Source: Palaemon carinicauda (Eukaryota > Arthropoda > Malacostraca > Decapoda > Palaemonidae). From it: a stretch of 64,000 bases of DNA. Under the pieces are notes generated by a model. It was not told the origin of the DNA. It ran no database searches and saw only the letters and a list, made by a program, of their open reading frames with translations. A program made the translations under genes and the position numbers. Positions 40,721 through 51,461 of the stretch are shown here, in pieces (the stretch's first letter is position 1; every line of letters begins with the position of its first letter). The stretch is taken from positions 88,706,804-88,770,803 of the forward strand of contig NC_090751.1 of assembly GCF_036898095.1 (NCBI RefSeq), in the 5' to 3' direction.

Positions 40721-41455
40721 TGAGTGCCGAGGTGCTAAGTCAGGAACGGCAGCAACATCGGCAGGCAGGCGCTTGGGGGCAAGAGGCGCAGTTTTGCACT
40801 CAAGCCCCTGCAGCCCCGAAGGGCCCGGGGACTGCGCAGTGGCAGTATCAGGTGGCGCGTCAAACGCATCAGGATCTTTAGAGGTAGATGGTCTGGGCGA
40901 CAGGTCACAATGTCCTGAAGAACGACCATCCTCCGAAGAGGATCGCGAACGATCCCTGGAGAGGTCTAGGTTGGTAGCTGGCAGGACAGGAGAACGGCGA
41001 ATCGTCTCCTCCGCAGAGGAATGTGGTGACGACGAGCCGAAGAGGCGCCTCTTAACCCCTTTGAAGTGGGAAGGAAGGCCTCTACGGCGAAGGGGAGGAC
41101 GAGCCTTCCGCCTTATACGCCCACGAGGGGCCGTGGGATCAGAAGGCTGACCATCGATGGGCCTCCGAAGAGGAGTCTCTGTTAGTGAATTCCCCCGAGA
41201 GGGAGAATCACAGGCAGGAGAGACCGTGGGACTAAGCTCCTCCCTCGAAGGATGTTCAGAGGGGGAATCAGAGCCTTCAGCTACCTCAGCCACAGGAACG
41301 GGCGTTTGGCTAGACCCACGGGATGTTTCCGTCACAACAACGTCAACCACAGACAGAGGATCTATCTCCGCTGAAGTTGGCGATTGTTTGACGGCCGCAC
41401 CCAGTTTGATCATGTCAAACAGAGCTTCCTTGGAGGGCGAACCCTGCAGCCCCAA
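40622..41455 (-). pseudogene. Element F gag, Ser/Pro-rich middle part
   Basis: 277-residue frame starting MGLQGSPSKEALFDMIKLGA. It is rich in Ser, Pro and Arg (RDRSRSSSEDGRSSGH) with no recognisable domain. Position between the Cys-rich N-terminus and the C-terminal gag half supports assignment to gag. Confidence 0.6.
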
Positions 41456-41606
41456 GGAAGCTCAAAGCTGAAAAAGATCATTATTATATACAAATCCCTC
41501 CTCCGGAGGGGGAGGGGCAGCCGCCTCGCTATGGAAGGCAACTACCTCTCCCTCACCCCGCGATCGGTTAACAGCACTACGGTCTACGCTACCACTCGCC
41601 GGCCTC

Positions 41607-41891
41607 TCAAGTGGGAGATTCGGAGGAGGAAAGGGTGGCGGAAGAAGACTTCTTTGGATTTTCTCTCTTCCAAGAAACCTGCGAAGGAGAACGATCCCTT
41701 TTAGCCTTCTTCTTACGTCGCCGGGCAAAACTCTCCCACTGGGAGGTAGACCACTCCCTACACTCAATACACACGTTAGACCTATCACACCGTTGGCCCG
41801 TACACTGCGGGCATAAGGAGTGAGGATCCGTGTCCAAGGCCGACATAAAGGTACCACAAGGGCGGCCAGATAGTCCAGGGCACGTACGCAT
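41607..41891 (-). pseudogene. Element F gag, Cys-rich N-terminus
   Basis: 94-residue frame with PHSLCPQCTGQRCDRSNVC then IECREW. The C-x2-C-x4-C-x5-C-x2-C arrangement before a Trp is recalled from N-termini of other animal DIRS gag proteins and is probably zinc-binding. It is followed by a basic stretch, SFARRRKKKAKRDRSPS. The frame is lost downstream. Confidence 0.7.
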
Positions 41892-42009
41892 GAAGAGAAA
41901 TAGAGGCCAACTTCACACACACACTGAAAAGAGAAAGCAAACAAAATTATGGCAGTCAAAAACGAGGAGAGCGCAGACAGGTCTGCCGTCTCTCCAAGCC
42001 AAAAGTAAA

Positions 42010-42187
42010 GAGAAGTATTCACCGGTGTGTGTGAGGGGGGAGGGGTAGCAAGCTACCCCTCCCTACCCCCCGCTAACTAGCGGCGGGGTAGGAAACCCTC
42101 GTTAAAACTTTTATGGCTCGTCGTTCAGCTACGCCGAAGTAATTACCCCATGTAAATAGCCTGGTTTGTATTTAAGTTACGGAACAA
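42010..42187 (-). repeat. Left terminal repeat of F
   Basis: Inverted counterpart of 34187-34315 with an outer tip (GCTATTTACATGGGGTAATT and the CCGTAAC end) complementary to the second half of the F ICR. Contains the CCGCTAACTAGCGGCGGGG palindromic core. Confidence 0.88.
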
Positions 42188-42376
42188 ATACATTTTTACT
42201 TTTCTTTGCAAGATATATTCCTGCCTTATTTGCAAAGTTCTTTATTCAAATACAGTACTTTTCATCAAAGACATTTGATAGACAATTTTGGGACCCTTCA
42301 GGCAGTGTCATTATAAATCTACGTTCATTACTGCATTAGTAATTTCAAGATAAAGCTGGATATAATAGCACCCTAC

Positions 42377-42559
42377 CTCTGTAGTATACTAAGAACAATC
42401 AAGTTAGGACTGCACCCAAGGGGAGAACCAGTGCCTCCTATGTTGGCAGAGAAGGCCACTCCAAGGAAGAACATCTTTCTCAAGGTTTGGGAGTCTTTCT
42501 CTGTTGAATGGTCAGGCTCATAGCATACACTGACTTTCTTCGATGATACTGAAGCACTT
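42377..42559 (-). CDS. SLC13-type (INDY-like) sodium-carboxylate symporter, internal exon
   Basis: 183-bp exon with acceptor AAAATTGTCTTTGCAG and donor AG-GTAGGG. It encodes SASVSSKKVSVCYEPDH..., LRKMFFLGVAFSANIGGTGS and PLGCSPNLIVLSILQ. GVAFSANIGGTGS..G..PNL is the SLC13 block G.....ASIGGT.T.TG..PNLVL that contributes to the Na+/substrate site. It ends two bases into a codon, completed by the exon at 28886-29005. The upstream exons that would carry the first SNT motif were not found to 64 kb. Confidence 0.85.
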
Positions 42560-42628
42560 CTGCAAAGACAATTTTGAGGAAAAAAATGAATAATATTAAT
42601 GAATTTAAGATGGTGCCGCATACTCAGG

Positions 42629-42704
<76 letters not shown>

Positions 42705-43556
42705 GCCATCCGATTATGGATTCATATTGGTCTTATTTGTTCTTGCGTGGCTTTGCATTAAAGAACATGAGAGACTTCAATTTTGCACCAGTATAAACAA
42801 AATATTGATTACTCGGTAAAAACTTTGGTCTCAACATGGTTAAATATGCGCACACAAAATTAATGAAATTGTCTTGAGAAAATCTACACTTTTTTCCTAA
42901 ATATTTGTTCTCAGTCTTATCTATTGAATGACTGATAACGCTTATGAGGGATAATACAGTACATGTTCATGTTTAAATTATCAGATAACTAAATTGCTTC
43001 CATGCTGTTTTAAGGTTCTAGATAACAATAGGATGTAAATTAGGGAAATGTTAGCAGAAAATTCGCATTTTCAAAGTACTAAAATAAACATAGGATTTAT
43101 GAGACAAAATCCTGTATGCTTTTTCTACTGTAAATTATTGATGTTAATCTTCAGCAAATGAACTGAAGTTTTCAAAAGACAAACAAAACAGTTTTAATAA
43201 AACCCAATAATTTATTGTGAATGGAAGTTACTTTAGGAAGTAATTATCTGCCAGATGGTTGATTAACAATTTATAATATTTCTGTATAACTCAATGCTAA
43301 TATGTATATCTGGTATGGGTTATAACCACATTTACAGTTTTTAATCAAATCTGTCTGTTATTATTATTATTGTTATTACAATTATCATTACTATTATCAA
43401 TATTACCGTCGATATCCTCACATTATGAGCTGGTGCAGCTTGGTAGTAAAAATAAGATACCACAAACTCTAGGGGTCACAAGAAGGAAGAGAGCCTAGAA
43501 TAGGAAACAAAACTGAGAAGTAGAGGAAAATTATAAAGGTTTAATGGATTAAAGGT
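42560..43556. other. SLC13 intron, (CT)n and unique sequence
   Basis: A 70-bp (CT)n tract at about 42632-42700 lies 70 bp upstream of the exon acceptor. The rest is AT-rich with no recognised gene. Confidence 0.5.
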
Positions 43557-43868
43557 CGCTCATGAATGGCAGAGGCAAGGAACAGCGACATTATCCCATC
43601 AAGCAGAACAATTCCCTAGAGTCTGCCCATTATTCATACGGTCAACGACCAAGCCCGCTCTCCGACCAAGCTAGGACCAAGGAGGGCCAGGCGATGACTG
43701 CTGATGATTTAGCAGATAGACCTACAGGCTCCCCCAAACCCCCATCCTTAGCTCACAAGGATGGTGAGGTTGCAGTGACCAAAGAAACTAACGAGTTTGA
43801 GCGGGACTCGAACCCCAGTATGGCGATCACCAGTCAGGGACGTTATCACATCGGCCACTATAAAACTG
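43557..43868 (-). mobile_element. tRNA-derived SINE
   Basis: On the minus strand the 5' end reads AGTGGCCGATGTGATAACGT (A-box-like), then GGGGTTCGAGTCCCGCTC (polymerase III B box GGTTCGAGTCC, plus-strand complement at 43804-43814). It continues into a tRNA-unrelated body and ends near GAATGGCAGAGGCAAGG-complement/GAGCGACC. A diverged copy lies at 8375-8592. Length is about 310 bp. The tail-type sequence beyond 43557 (TTTAATCCATTAAACC) is not a clear poly(A). Confidence 0.8.
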
Positions 43869-44269
43869 TGGTAATAACGATACGACCACGATTCTATACA
43901 GCAAGAGAGACAGTAGTGAAAGTTTTGTATGAAATAATTTATTAATATGAAGACATTTAATGAAGACATCATTAGTTATATAATTCTCCTTGACCTTTTA
44001 ATAATACAGTGGAACCTCTACACACGAACGTATCTACATCCGAATTTTCCAACATCCGAAGTAAAATTCGAGCAAATTTTTGACTTTACACCCGAATTTT
44101 ATTTCGACACACGAAGTAAACATTACGCCATTGAGCGTCGAGTGCTCAGTTCTCTATTCTTGTGTGTATTGTGTGGTTGTCCTCTGTTTGGTCTCTTATT
44201 AACAGTGCTTATTTTCTTCCTTTTCTCACACTTCCTTTTTTATTTTACCTATAATCATGGTGCCTAAGA

Positions 44270-44450
44270 ACCTACGTTTCAGTACAGGAAGAGGGCAATT
44301 CTTTCATTAGAATTGAAGCAAAAAATTATAGAAAAACATGAGAGCAGTGGGTATGTGAGTGATACTGTATGGCTAAACAATATGGCCGGAATAGGCCTAT
44401 GATCTCGAGGATCATCAAGCTGAAGGCAGCCATTAAAGCAAATAACCATC
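44270..44450 (+). pseudogene. Tigger-like transposase N-terminus (helix-turn-helix)
   Basis: Reads RKRAILSLELKQKIIEKHES then SGYVSD, and after a frameshift AKQYGRNRPMISRIIK. It fits the pogo/Tigger pattern KRK..L.LE.KL.II...E.G....LA..YG...ST...I. No catalytic DDE part is seen. Confidence 0.7.
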
Positions 44451-44700
44451 GAAGGGGATCACTCTTATTACAAGACATCTTAGCAATACCCTGGAAGAGA
44501 TAGAACGCCTTTTGTTGATAGGAATAAAGGACAAAGAGATTGTTGGCAACGATCATTTGTGAGAAGGGCCAGCGTGATGAACAGAAAGAAAGAAAAAAGT
44601 GAAGCAAAGAAAACCATGATAGCATTAACAAGCTCTTTTAAATAAGACTTCTCTCTTTTTCTGTTTCTCTCTAAACATAGCATTAACATGTTCTTTAAAT

Positions 44701-44702
<2 letters not shown>

Positions 44703-44777
<75 letters not shown>

Positions 44778-44818
44778 CTTCTTCGCTGTTTTAGTGTTAG
44801 ATACGTCTATTATTTTTT

Positions 44819-44853
<35 letters not shown>
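44703..44853. repeat. (CT)n and (GA)n microsatellites
   Basis: 72-bp (CT)n at about 44703-44774 and 30-bp (GA)n at 44824-44853, inverted relative to each other around a 50-bp loop. Confidence 0.95.
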
Positions 44854-44857
<4 letters not shown>

Positions 44858-44961
44858 AACAAAAATGTGTTTAGAGTACATATGATTTTTAACAGCGTCA
44901 ACGAGTTGAAAAACAATTAAATGTAACTAAGAAAGTAATAACAGCTAATCTGAATTCCTTT

Positions 44962-45339
44962 ATTAATTAAAACAAATATTGATACAAACACACTCGTGTG
45001 CGTATGAACAAACACACACACAGGTGCAAAAATTGCTACGCAGTAAGAGAGACGGTCGGGGAGGAGGTAGAGATGGTGACTGCGATAACATACCGTAACT
45101 CGTCACTGAAAGTGATGAAAATAAAAAATCAAAAGAAAAAAAATGTGAAAAATATGAAATATAAAAATGAAAAAAAAAAATAAATAAGCTAAGTTAGATT
45201 AAAATTTCCGTAGTGTTAGTTACTGTATGTTATCGCAGTCACCATCTCTACCTCCTCGCCGATCGTGTCTCCTCGTGCGTGTGTGTGTTCGCGCATACGC
45301 ACACGAGTGTGTTTGTATCAATATTTGTTTTAGTTAATA
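44962..45339. repeat. Fold-back inverted repeat, arms about 120-135 bp
   Basis: 44962-45100 (TTAATTAAAACAAATATTGA...GGAGGTAGAGATGGTGACTG) is the inverted match of 45219-45339 with small indels in the CA-rich part. The loop is about 118 bp and A-rich. Element D begins exactly at the outer end of the right arm (45340). It could be a MITE; no clear target duplication was found. Confidence 0.8.
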
Positions 45340-45720
45340 AACGGATTTTGAGCGAAGCGAAAAATCTATTTTTGGGTGAGATAGCCATGGCGTCCTGATG
45401 GAAGGTTCCTTTTTGGTAGCTTCCTTGGGTATATAACTACTAAATATTCCCAGAGAATTTAACCACAGGTTATCACAGTATTCTAACTTCTGGAGCGAGT
45501 ATCCTAAAGGTTTTCCTTTAAGACATCGTATATCAACAGGGGACGCATGTATTAACGCGCCACATAGCTATCTACACCCCACATAGAGTTAACACTTCGA
45601 TGTGTAGGGGCGGAGAATAGCTGGGGAGCCGTTCCACAGCTAATCTCGTTCGTGGCTACTTTAGGTACTCGAAACGTAAACAAACGGGCGCCATTGCTAA
45701 ATGACGTCATGTCCGTCCTC
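45340..45720 (-). repeat. Right inverted terminal repeat of D
   Basis: Closely related to the B right repeat (same order of blocks from GGCGTCCTGATGGAAGG to GACGTCATG...CCTCATCCTG), with TGACGTCA at 45702-45709. Confidence 0.9.
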
Positions 45721-45811
45721 ATCCTGAAGCCAGTTGCTTGCCGATCACCATGATACAGCAGAACAGGGTGGGACCTGCAAAAAAAAAAACTGGACGAAGT
45801 AGCAGGGAGGG

Positions 45812-45904
45812 TCCATCAGGACGCCATGGCTATCTCACCCAAAAATAGATTTTTCGCTTCGCTCAAAATCCGTTTTTTGGGCTCAAGCCATGGCGTCCTG
45901 ATGG
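45812..45904 (-). repeat. ICR of element D
   Basis: Same two-part complementary structure as in A and B. It is almost base-identical to the B ICR although the left tip it should match has been lost. Confidence 0.92.
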
Positions 45905-46737
45905 AAGAATACCAGAGAATCAATGTATCGTGGTAGATTTTCCCCTTGTAGTGTAAGTGCCGAGGGCTTTGAACAGGTTAGCATAGTAATCTTAATAGAA
46001 GAACCGTAGGGAAGAGAACTTCCTGCCCCCCTGGCAGTGAAGTCCCCACGGGCCATGCTGAAGATCAAAGTGGTCATCGAAGGGCTACTCACCTTGCTGG
46101 GAGAACATGAAGAAATCAGAGACAAGACTGAATGGTTGGCATTCATATAGGAACATTCTCAAGGGCAGACAAGTGGTGGTTAGGCACTGTATGTGACTAG
46201 AGAATTGTCTGGTCTCTAAGGTATGAAGTAAGTAAGTATTCGTGTAGGAATATTACATTGCACAGGTGAGTATATAATAAGGGTTGAAACCTTAGTAATC
46301 TTCATCGAATATAAGAGGAAGGGGATAATACAACTATGACAGTCGTGTATTTCATAGTATAAGTAGGAGCGGATTGAGACGCACAAGTAATAAAATAGAA
46401 ATTTTATTTCACAATTGCAGAATATGTTAATTAAATGCAATAAATATGTAAAAGTAATTTACAACAAATTATAATGTACATAGTAATGAAAGACTTGCTC
46501 TTGAATCTGAAAGAGAATTTCAAATTATTAGTAGGCACTCGTTCCAGAGGAACGTCAGTCTTTTAAAATTAAAACACATCATGCTCTAGGCATGCGGCAC
46601 TCGTGTGACGACTATGACATTTCACCTGGGAGAAGAACAGTATATGAAAAAGCACTAAGTGTCTTTGAAATCACTACGTATCACACGAGGGTCAACATAG
46701 GCACCCGAGGAGTTAGAGTCCCAAGTAACTCACTGTT
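45905..46737 (-). other. Element D 3' UTR
   Basis: About 830 bp colinear with the B 3' UTR. It has AATAAAATAGAAATTTTATT-complement sequence at about 46388-46410 and ends at the YR stop. Confidence 0.8.
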
Positions 46738-48375
46738 CTATACAGAGTTAGGTGCAGGTTTCATAACACTACCTGCGGCTACCACAAAATGTTTGACTTC
46801 ATGCACTTGTTTCGCATAATGTTTGAAGAAAACACGCGAGGATTTCCAGCCTGTGAAACTCTTAAGGCTTTCGAAATCCATACTCTGAAAGAAATTCAGA
46901 GACGATGCAACTTTTCTAGGATCATGACCGGCGGGTGTACTGTCAGGATCCGCTCTGCGAATGAAGTAGGTGATTTTTGCTCTTAGTTGTTTCAGTGACA
47001 GGTCGCTGCCCGATGTTTCTCCTTTGAAGAGTTGGCCTCCACCAAAGTCCGAAGTTCTACGAAGATAGACCTTGAGGCTCTCTACTGGACATAGAGAGGC
47101 ATCTTCTTTCAGGGGGCATATTCTCCAAGGGCCCCATCTTTTGGTGGGTAATTCGTTTTTGGCGGGAAACGTCGGATCCGGGAAGAGGGTAAGGTCACCT
47201 GAATCTGTAAACAGAATGTGGCCCTCGTCCCTTGATAATGCCACTATTTCGCTGACTCGGGCTCCTGAGGCAAGAGCAATAAGAAAAATAACTTTTTGAG
47301 TCAGATCCTTGAGAGGGCACGAATCATTGTCCAAGTTGGAGGCAAAATGGAGCACCTTGTCCAGGGACCATGAGATAGGTTTTGGTGGGGGTGCTGGGCG
47401 TAGACGAGCGCATGCTTTCAGCAGTTTATTGAAGATGTCGTTGGAAGGCATACATCAGTGGTCTAGTCAAGGCCGATTTGCATGTAGAAATCGTGTTGGC
47501 TGCCAAGCCCTGTCCATGAAAGTGAATGAAGAAGGACATGCAAAAATCTATGGTGATTTCCGTAGTATTTTTTGCCTTGACGAATGAGACCCATTTTCTC
47601 CAGGATGATTCGTATTGCCGTCGTGTGGATTCGGTCTTGTATTCCTCGAGGAAGTCTAGACTTTTCTTCGAGATCCCAAACCTTTTCTTCGCGGCTAGGG
47701 AGAGAAAATCATGAGATGAAGGTCCCTGACTTTCGATGATGAAGCGAAGACAGTCGACTTCTGTACTTGCTGGGAGAGAACTGGGCCCGGGAGAGGGATC
47801 AGCGTGGGCTGCAGTTCCAGGACCAGGGGGTACCAATTGCTCCGGGGCCACTTGGGAGCCACTAGGGCCGCTGTCCCTTTGAAGGTTCTCAGCTTGGAGA
47901 GGACTTTCAGCAGAAGATTGGTGGGAGGGAACAGGTAGATCTTGGACCATCTGTTCCAGTCCAGTGACATGGCGTCCACTGCTTCTGCCATGGGGTCTTC
48001 GTACGGGGCCACATATCGAGGAAGTTGATTGTTGTCGCTCGTTGCAAAGAGTTCGATCTGAAGTTCTGGGACTTGGTGAGAGATGAAGGAGAATGATCTT
48101 GCGTCTAGAGACCATTCCGACTCTATCGGGTTTGTCCGGGATAGAGCGTCCGCCGTCACGTTGCGGAATCCTTGTAGGTGAACTGCAGACAGTTGCCATT
48201 TCTTCTTCTCTGCCAGACGGAAGATTGTCAGAAGCACCTGATTTATCTGGGGCGATCTTGAGCCTTGGCGATTGAAACATCGAACTACCACCGAGTTGTC
48301 TAGGGTTAGACGAATATGGATCGAGGGAGGTGGGGAGAGTTTCTTCAGAGTTAGAAGGACCGCCATGGCCTCCAA
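46738..48375 (-). pseudogene. Element D RNase H (3' part) and tyrosine recombinase, frameshifted
   Basis: RNase H and the following segment read in one frame to 47695 (...LHLMIFSP-stop; RNase H NVTADALSR intact). YR reads in the overlapping frame and carries ASGARVSEIVALS, GHDPRKVASS and RVFFKHYAKQV. A 14-bp deletion between two TTGGA words near 47440 (relative to B) shifts the YR frame in its N-terminal half, giving 47426-end and 47451-46738 pieces. Catalytic residues survive but no continuous YR is possible. Confidence 0.88.
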
Positions 48376-49606
48376 GATGTTGATGTGAAACGTCTTGAAT
48401 AGGGGAGACCATGTGCCTTGAGCCTGTTTTTGGTGGGAGTGACCTCCCCAACCCTCCAGCGAGGCGTAAGTGTGGATGTTGAGTGATGGAGGTGGGTGTT
48501 GAAGAGGGATGGACCTTTTCAGGGCCTTTGCTTCCGACCACGGCTTGAGGAGCAGCCGAAGTCTGTTTGGGAGCCGTCTCTTGAGGTCTCTTCGAGTGAT
48601 GGATGCGGAACGTCTCCAGACTCACGCTGCATCCTTTAGCTGTGCACGTAGCACTGGGTTTGTCACTGAGGCGAACTGTAGAGAGCCTAGAACTTGTTCC
48701 TGCTGACGTCTTGAGATCCGTTTGGATTTCAGCAGTCGCGTGACAGACCCTGCAATTTCCTTCCTTTTCCTCTGGGGGATGGAAAGGCGGTGTGACTGAA
48801 GGTTCCACTGGATTCCTAACCATTGGAACTTCTGAGCTGGAGAGAGGCGAGATTTCTTCACGTTTATCTTGAATCCCAGGTGTTCTAGGAACTGGGTGAC
48901 TTTGTTGCAGGATTTTAAACAATCCTCGGGCGATGGAGCCCAGACTAGCCAGTCGTCGAGGTAGGCCATCACCTGGACGTCTCGGAGGCGCAGCTGTTGA
49001 ACGATGGCATCCGCCAGCTTTGTGAAGATCCGAGGGGCCACGTTGAGGCCGAAGGGCATGGCCCTGAAGGCGTAGCTTTTCCTTTGGAGTCGAAATCCTA
49101 GGTAGGAGGAAGCGTGGTGGTTCATTGGAACGTGCCAATAGGCATCCGCCAGGTCTATGGAGACCGTGTAGGAACCTTGAGGCAGAAGGGTCCTTATCTG
49201 TTGAAGAGTCAGCATCTTGAACTTGTTGTTCGCTATGAATGACTCTGAGCTTGTCGGAGTCCTTCTTGGGGACGCAAAACAGTCTCCCTTGGAATCTGGT
49301 TGACTTTACCCTCCTTATCACCTTCTTGTTCAAGAGATCTTGGACATATTCTTCCAGAAGGGGGGTTGATTGTTGGAAGAATTGCTGGAAGGTTGGGGGT
49401 GGTTGAGTCCAACTCCAGCCTAGACCCTTCTTGACGATGCTGTGTGCCCAGGGATCGAAGGTCCAACGATCCTGGAATTGGCGGAGTCTTCCTCCCACCG
49501 GAAGCACTTCATTGCTTCTGGTGTCCCGAGGATTTACTGCCTCGGCTGCTAGCTCCCCTTCCTCCTCTGCCTCTGGAGGGACGGCGAGATGCGTCTCTGC
49601 CTGCAC
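48376..49606 (-). pseudogene. Element D reverse transcriptase, deleted and nonsense
   Basis: The RT frame starts in the gag overlap (MQAETHLAVPPEAEEEGELA). A 26-bp deletion near 49237, relative to B, removes the ILDLSPLNKF region and shifts the frame. RT resumes at 49215 with SIDLADAYWHVP and YLDDWLVWAPSPED, then stops at a TGA near 48622 where A and B have Gly (DAAGVWRR). The catalytic Asp motifs themselves are intact. Confidence 0.9.
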
Positions 49607-51461
49607 CTCTGCTTGAGCCTCTACCTTTGGGACGAAAGGTAGTCGTCTGTTGCTCGAAAGCAGGGGTGAAAACCGGCAACTGGGACAAGACCGGTTGGGT
49701 GACCAGCTGAAAGGTCTGCTGTGGCTGAGCTGCCACTTGGGGAGTAACGGGTCCCGGAAACTGCCGTCTCTGTTGACGTTGCTGGGGTTTTTGCTTGGAG
49801 GATTTCCTCTTACGTTGAGGGCCGTCGTCCTGAGAGGATCTCCTCTTCTTCGACATGCCCCACTTGTGGAGAAGGCTCCTGTTCTCCGTGGCGGCCTTGT
49901 CGGTGATCTCTTTCACAAGGTCAGAGGGAAAGAGGTGCTTACCCCAGATGTTGGAGGAAATCAGCCTCCGGGGTTCATGTCTCACTGTGGCACTTGAGAA
50001 CACGAATTCACGACAGGCTCTCCGAGCCTTCATGAATCTGTACAAGTCCTTAACTACAGTCGTCAAATGCGTTTTGGCGAGCACCATGTAGTGGTTGGGG
50101 ACTCTAGTGTCACCGGCCATGACGTCAAGCTGTACCTGGAGGGACATGGATGCGGCGAGCCTTTCCTTCGTGTCTTGTTCCCGACAAAGGAGATGGTCAT
50201 TAAGTTTTGGGAGGTCTTCGTTAAACTGACGTCCGGCAACGTAAGGATCTAGTTTCCCCACCACGAAAGTATGCTGGACATCTTTCCAGTGTCGAACATC
50301 GGGGGGAGTAATCAGGGAGAAGGGTCTGCACTCCTCCAGTGCAGGGCAAGGTTTCCCTTCTTCCACTGCCTTGTGTACCGCAGCGAAGGCCTTTTCCATG
50401 AAGGGGAGGATCGCATCATCTGGTGCGACATAGGTAGGGTGCTTCTTGCTCAGCGTCGGAAGCTTTGAGCAGGTAAATCCCCTACTTTTAAAAGCGTTGG
50501 CCAGCATAGCCTGGGCCTTCGGGAGATCGAACACTATCACCTCCTTAGGTTCGGTCTCTTCTTTAGAAGCAGGTTCGGATCGAAGCCGGACGTAACAGTA
50601 CGGATAAGCCTCAAAACTCGGGAAGAACTCCACTTCTTCCAGGGCAACCGAGCCGACCTTCTCACTGACGAAGATCCTGCCCGTTGCGATAGGCATATGC
50701 TCAGCATACCTCCAGGGGTTGGCGTGCGAGCATGCAGGGAGGTCCTTAACCGAAATCCTTTTCGGCTCCTTGGAACTTCCCTTGGTCCTGATGTATTCGT
50801 GTGTTTCACGGAGTTTCTCGTCCATAAGGGCTTCAAGCATACGGAACATCTCCTGGGCGCTGGTTGGGATGGGGTCCGGGGTGGCGGAGGTAGACGGGAG
50901 TGATACTTCCGTTGGTGTAGGAGTTGGGGCGGTGGTGGAAGGCAGAGCGACCTCTTGCTCCGACTCGGCGTATTCCACTCGGTCTTCCTCATAGTCCAAT
51001 TCTTCGGCCATGAGGTTCCTCTCCGTTGTCTCCGACACCTCCGACATACGCTCCGCGTTGTCGGTATCCAGGCGACACTCGTGCATGGACTGGGCCATGA
51101 CTACATCGGGTTCCACCGTGATCTGGACGGTGGGGATCTGATCCTTGGGGACCACAGAGTCTGGGGATGCCTTCGGGAACAGTAAGGCCCTCAAGTCTTC
51201 AGTGGCAAGGTATGGTCCAGTGGCGTTCTTCTGGAAGCCACGCACCCATTTGCGAAGCTTCTCTCGAGAAGCGTCCCTAACCTCCGCTGAGGGAGGGTTA
51301 TTGAACGCCTCGACCAGGCGGTCCTGGCAGACTGTACAGTTCTGCGGGTCCCAAAACTTCAGATTACCTCTCTTGTTGGCACAAGGGGCGTGAGTCCTAC
51401 ACGCCGTGTGCCCATAAAAGTGCGGGCGCTTCACTCCACAGAAGCCGTGGTCGCACTTCAC
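49509..51461 (-). CDS. Element D gag, complete 650-residue frame
   Basis: Only uninterrupted gag in the window. N-terminus has Cys3, Cys8, His18, Cys21, His24, Cys27, Cys42 and Cys45 (MKCDHGFC...GHTACRTHAPC...CTVC), a likely zinc-binding fold. Then EKLRKWVRGFQKNATGPY, an acidic linker, a core with AFKSRGFTCSKLPTLSKKHP, RQFNEDLPKLNDHLLCREQ, RRACREFVF and NIWGKHLFPSDLVKEI, a Gln/Arg stretch and an RGRGGRG basic tail. There is no ATG at the start: the frame begins GTG at 51461, and a polypyrimidine-CAG sits 9 bases upstream, so translation may begin on an upstream spliced exon. The 3' end overlaps the RT frame by about 100 nt. Gag should coat element RNA. Confidence 0.88.
   Translation of the reverse strand: MKCDHGFCGVKRPHFYGHTACRTHAPCANKRGNLKFWDPQNCTVCQDRLVEAFNNPPSAEVRDASREKLRKWVRGFQKNATGPYLATEDLRALLFPKASPDSVVPKDQIPTVQITVEPDVVMAQSMHECRLDTDNAERMSEVSETTERNLMAEELDYEEDRVEYAESEQEVALPSTTAPTPTPTEVSLPSTSATPDPIPTSAQEMFRMLEALMDEKLRETHEYIRTKGSSKEPKRISVKDLPACSHANPWRYAEHMPIATGRIFVSEKVGSVALEEVEFFPSFEAYPYCYVRLRSEPASKEETEPKEVIVFDLPKAQAMLANAFKSRGFTCSKLPTLSKKHPTYVAPDDAILPFMEKAFAAVHKAVEEGKPCPALEECRPFSLITPPDVRHWKDVQHTFVVGKLDPYVAGRQFNEDLPKLNDHLLCREQDTKERLAASMSLQVQLDVMAGDTRVPNHYMVLAKTHLTTVVKDLYRFMKARRACREFVFSSATVRHEPRRLISSNIWGKHLFPSDLVKEITDKAATENRSLLHKWGMSKKRRSSQDDGPQRKRKSSKQKPQQRQQRRQFPGPVTPQVAAQPQQTFQLVTQPVLSQLPVFTPAFEQQTTTFRPKGRGSSRGAGRDASRRPSRGRGGRGASSRGSKSSGHQKQ

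Larger units (their letters stand above)
30735..42187 (-). mobile_element. DIRS-type retrotransposon F (second family), decayed, interrupted by a LINE
   Basis: Minus strand: left tip TTGTTCCGTAACTTAAATAC at 42187, left repeat to about 42010, gag-like frames, RT, RNase H, YR, ICR at 34362-34458, right repeat from about 34315 to 34187, LINE insertion, and the rest of the right repeat 30806-30735 (GTAAATAACTAAGGTTTGTA...ATTCGTCAT sense). Unrelated in DNA sequence to A, B, D and E, but identical in plan. It lies in the SLC13 intron, on the same strand as the gene. Confidence 0.88.

Noticed and set aside
43557..43868. A functional tRNA gene around the GGTTCGAGTCC box
   Set aside because: The head does not close a full cloverleaf and the sequence continues into a repeated SINE body.
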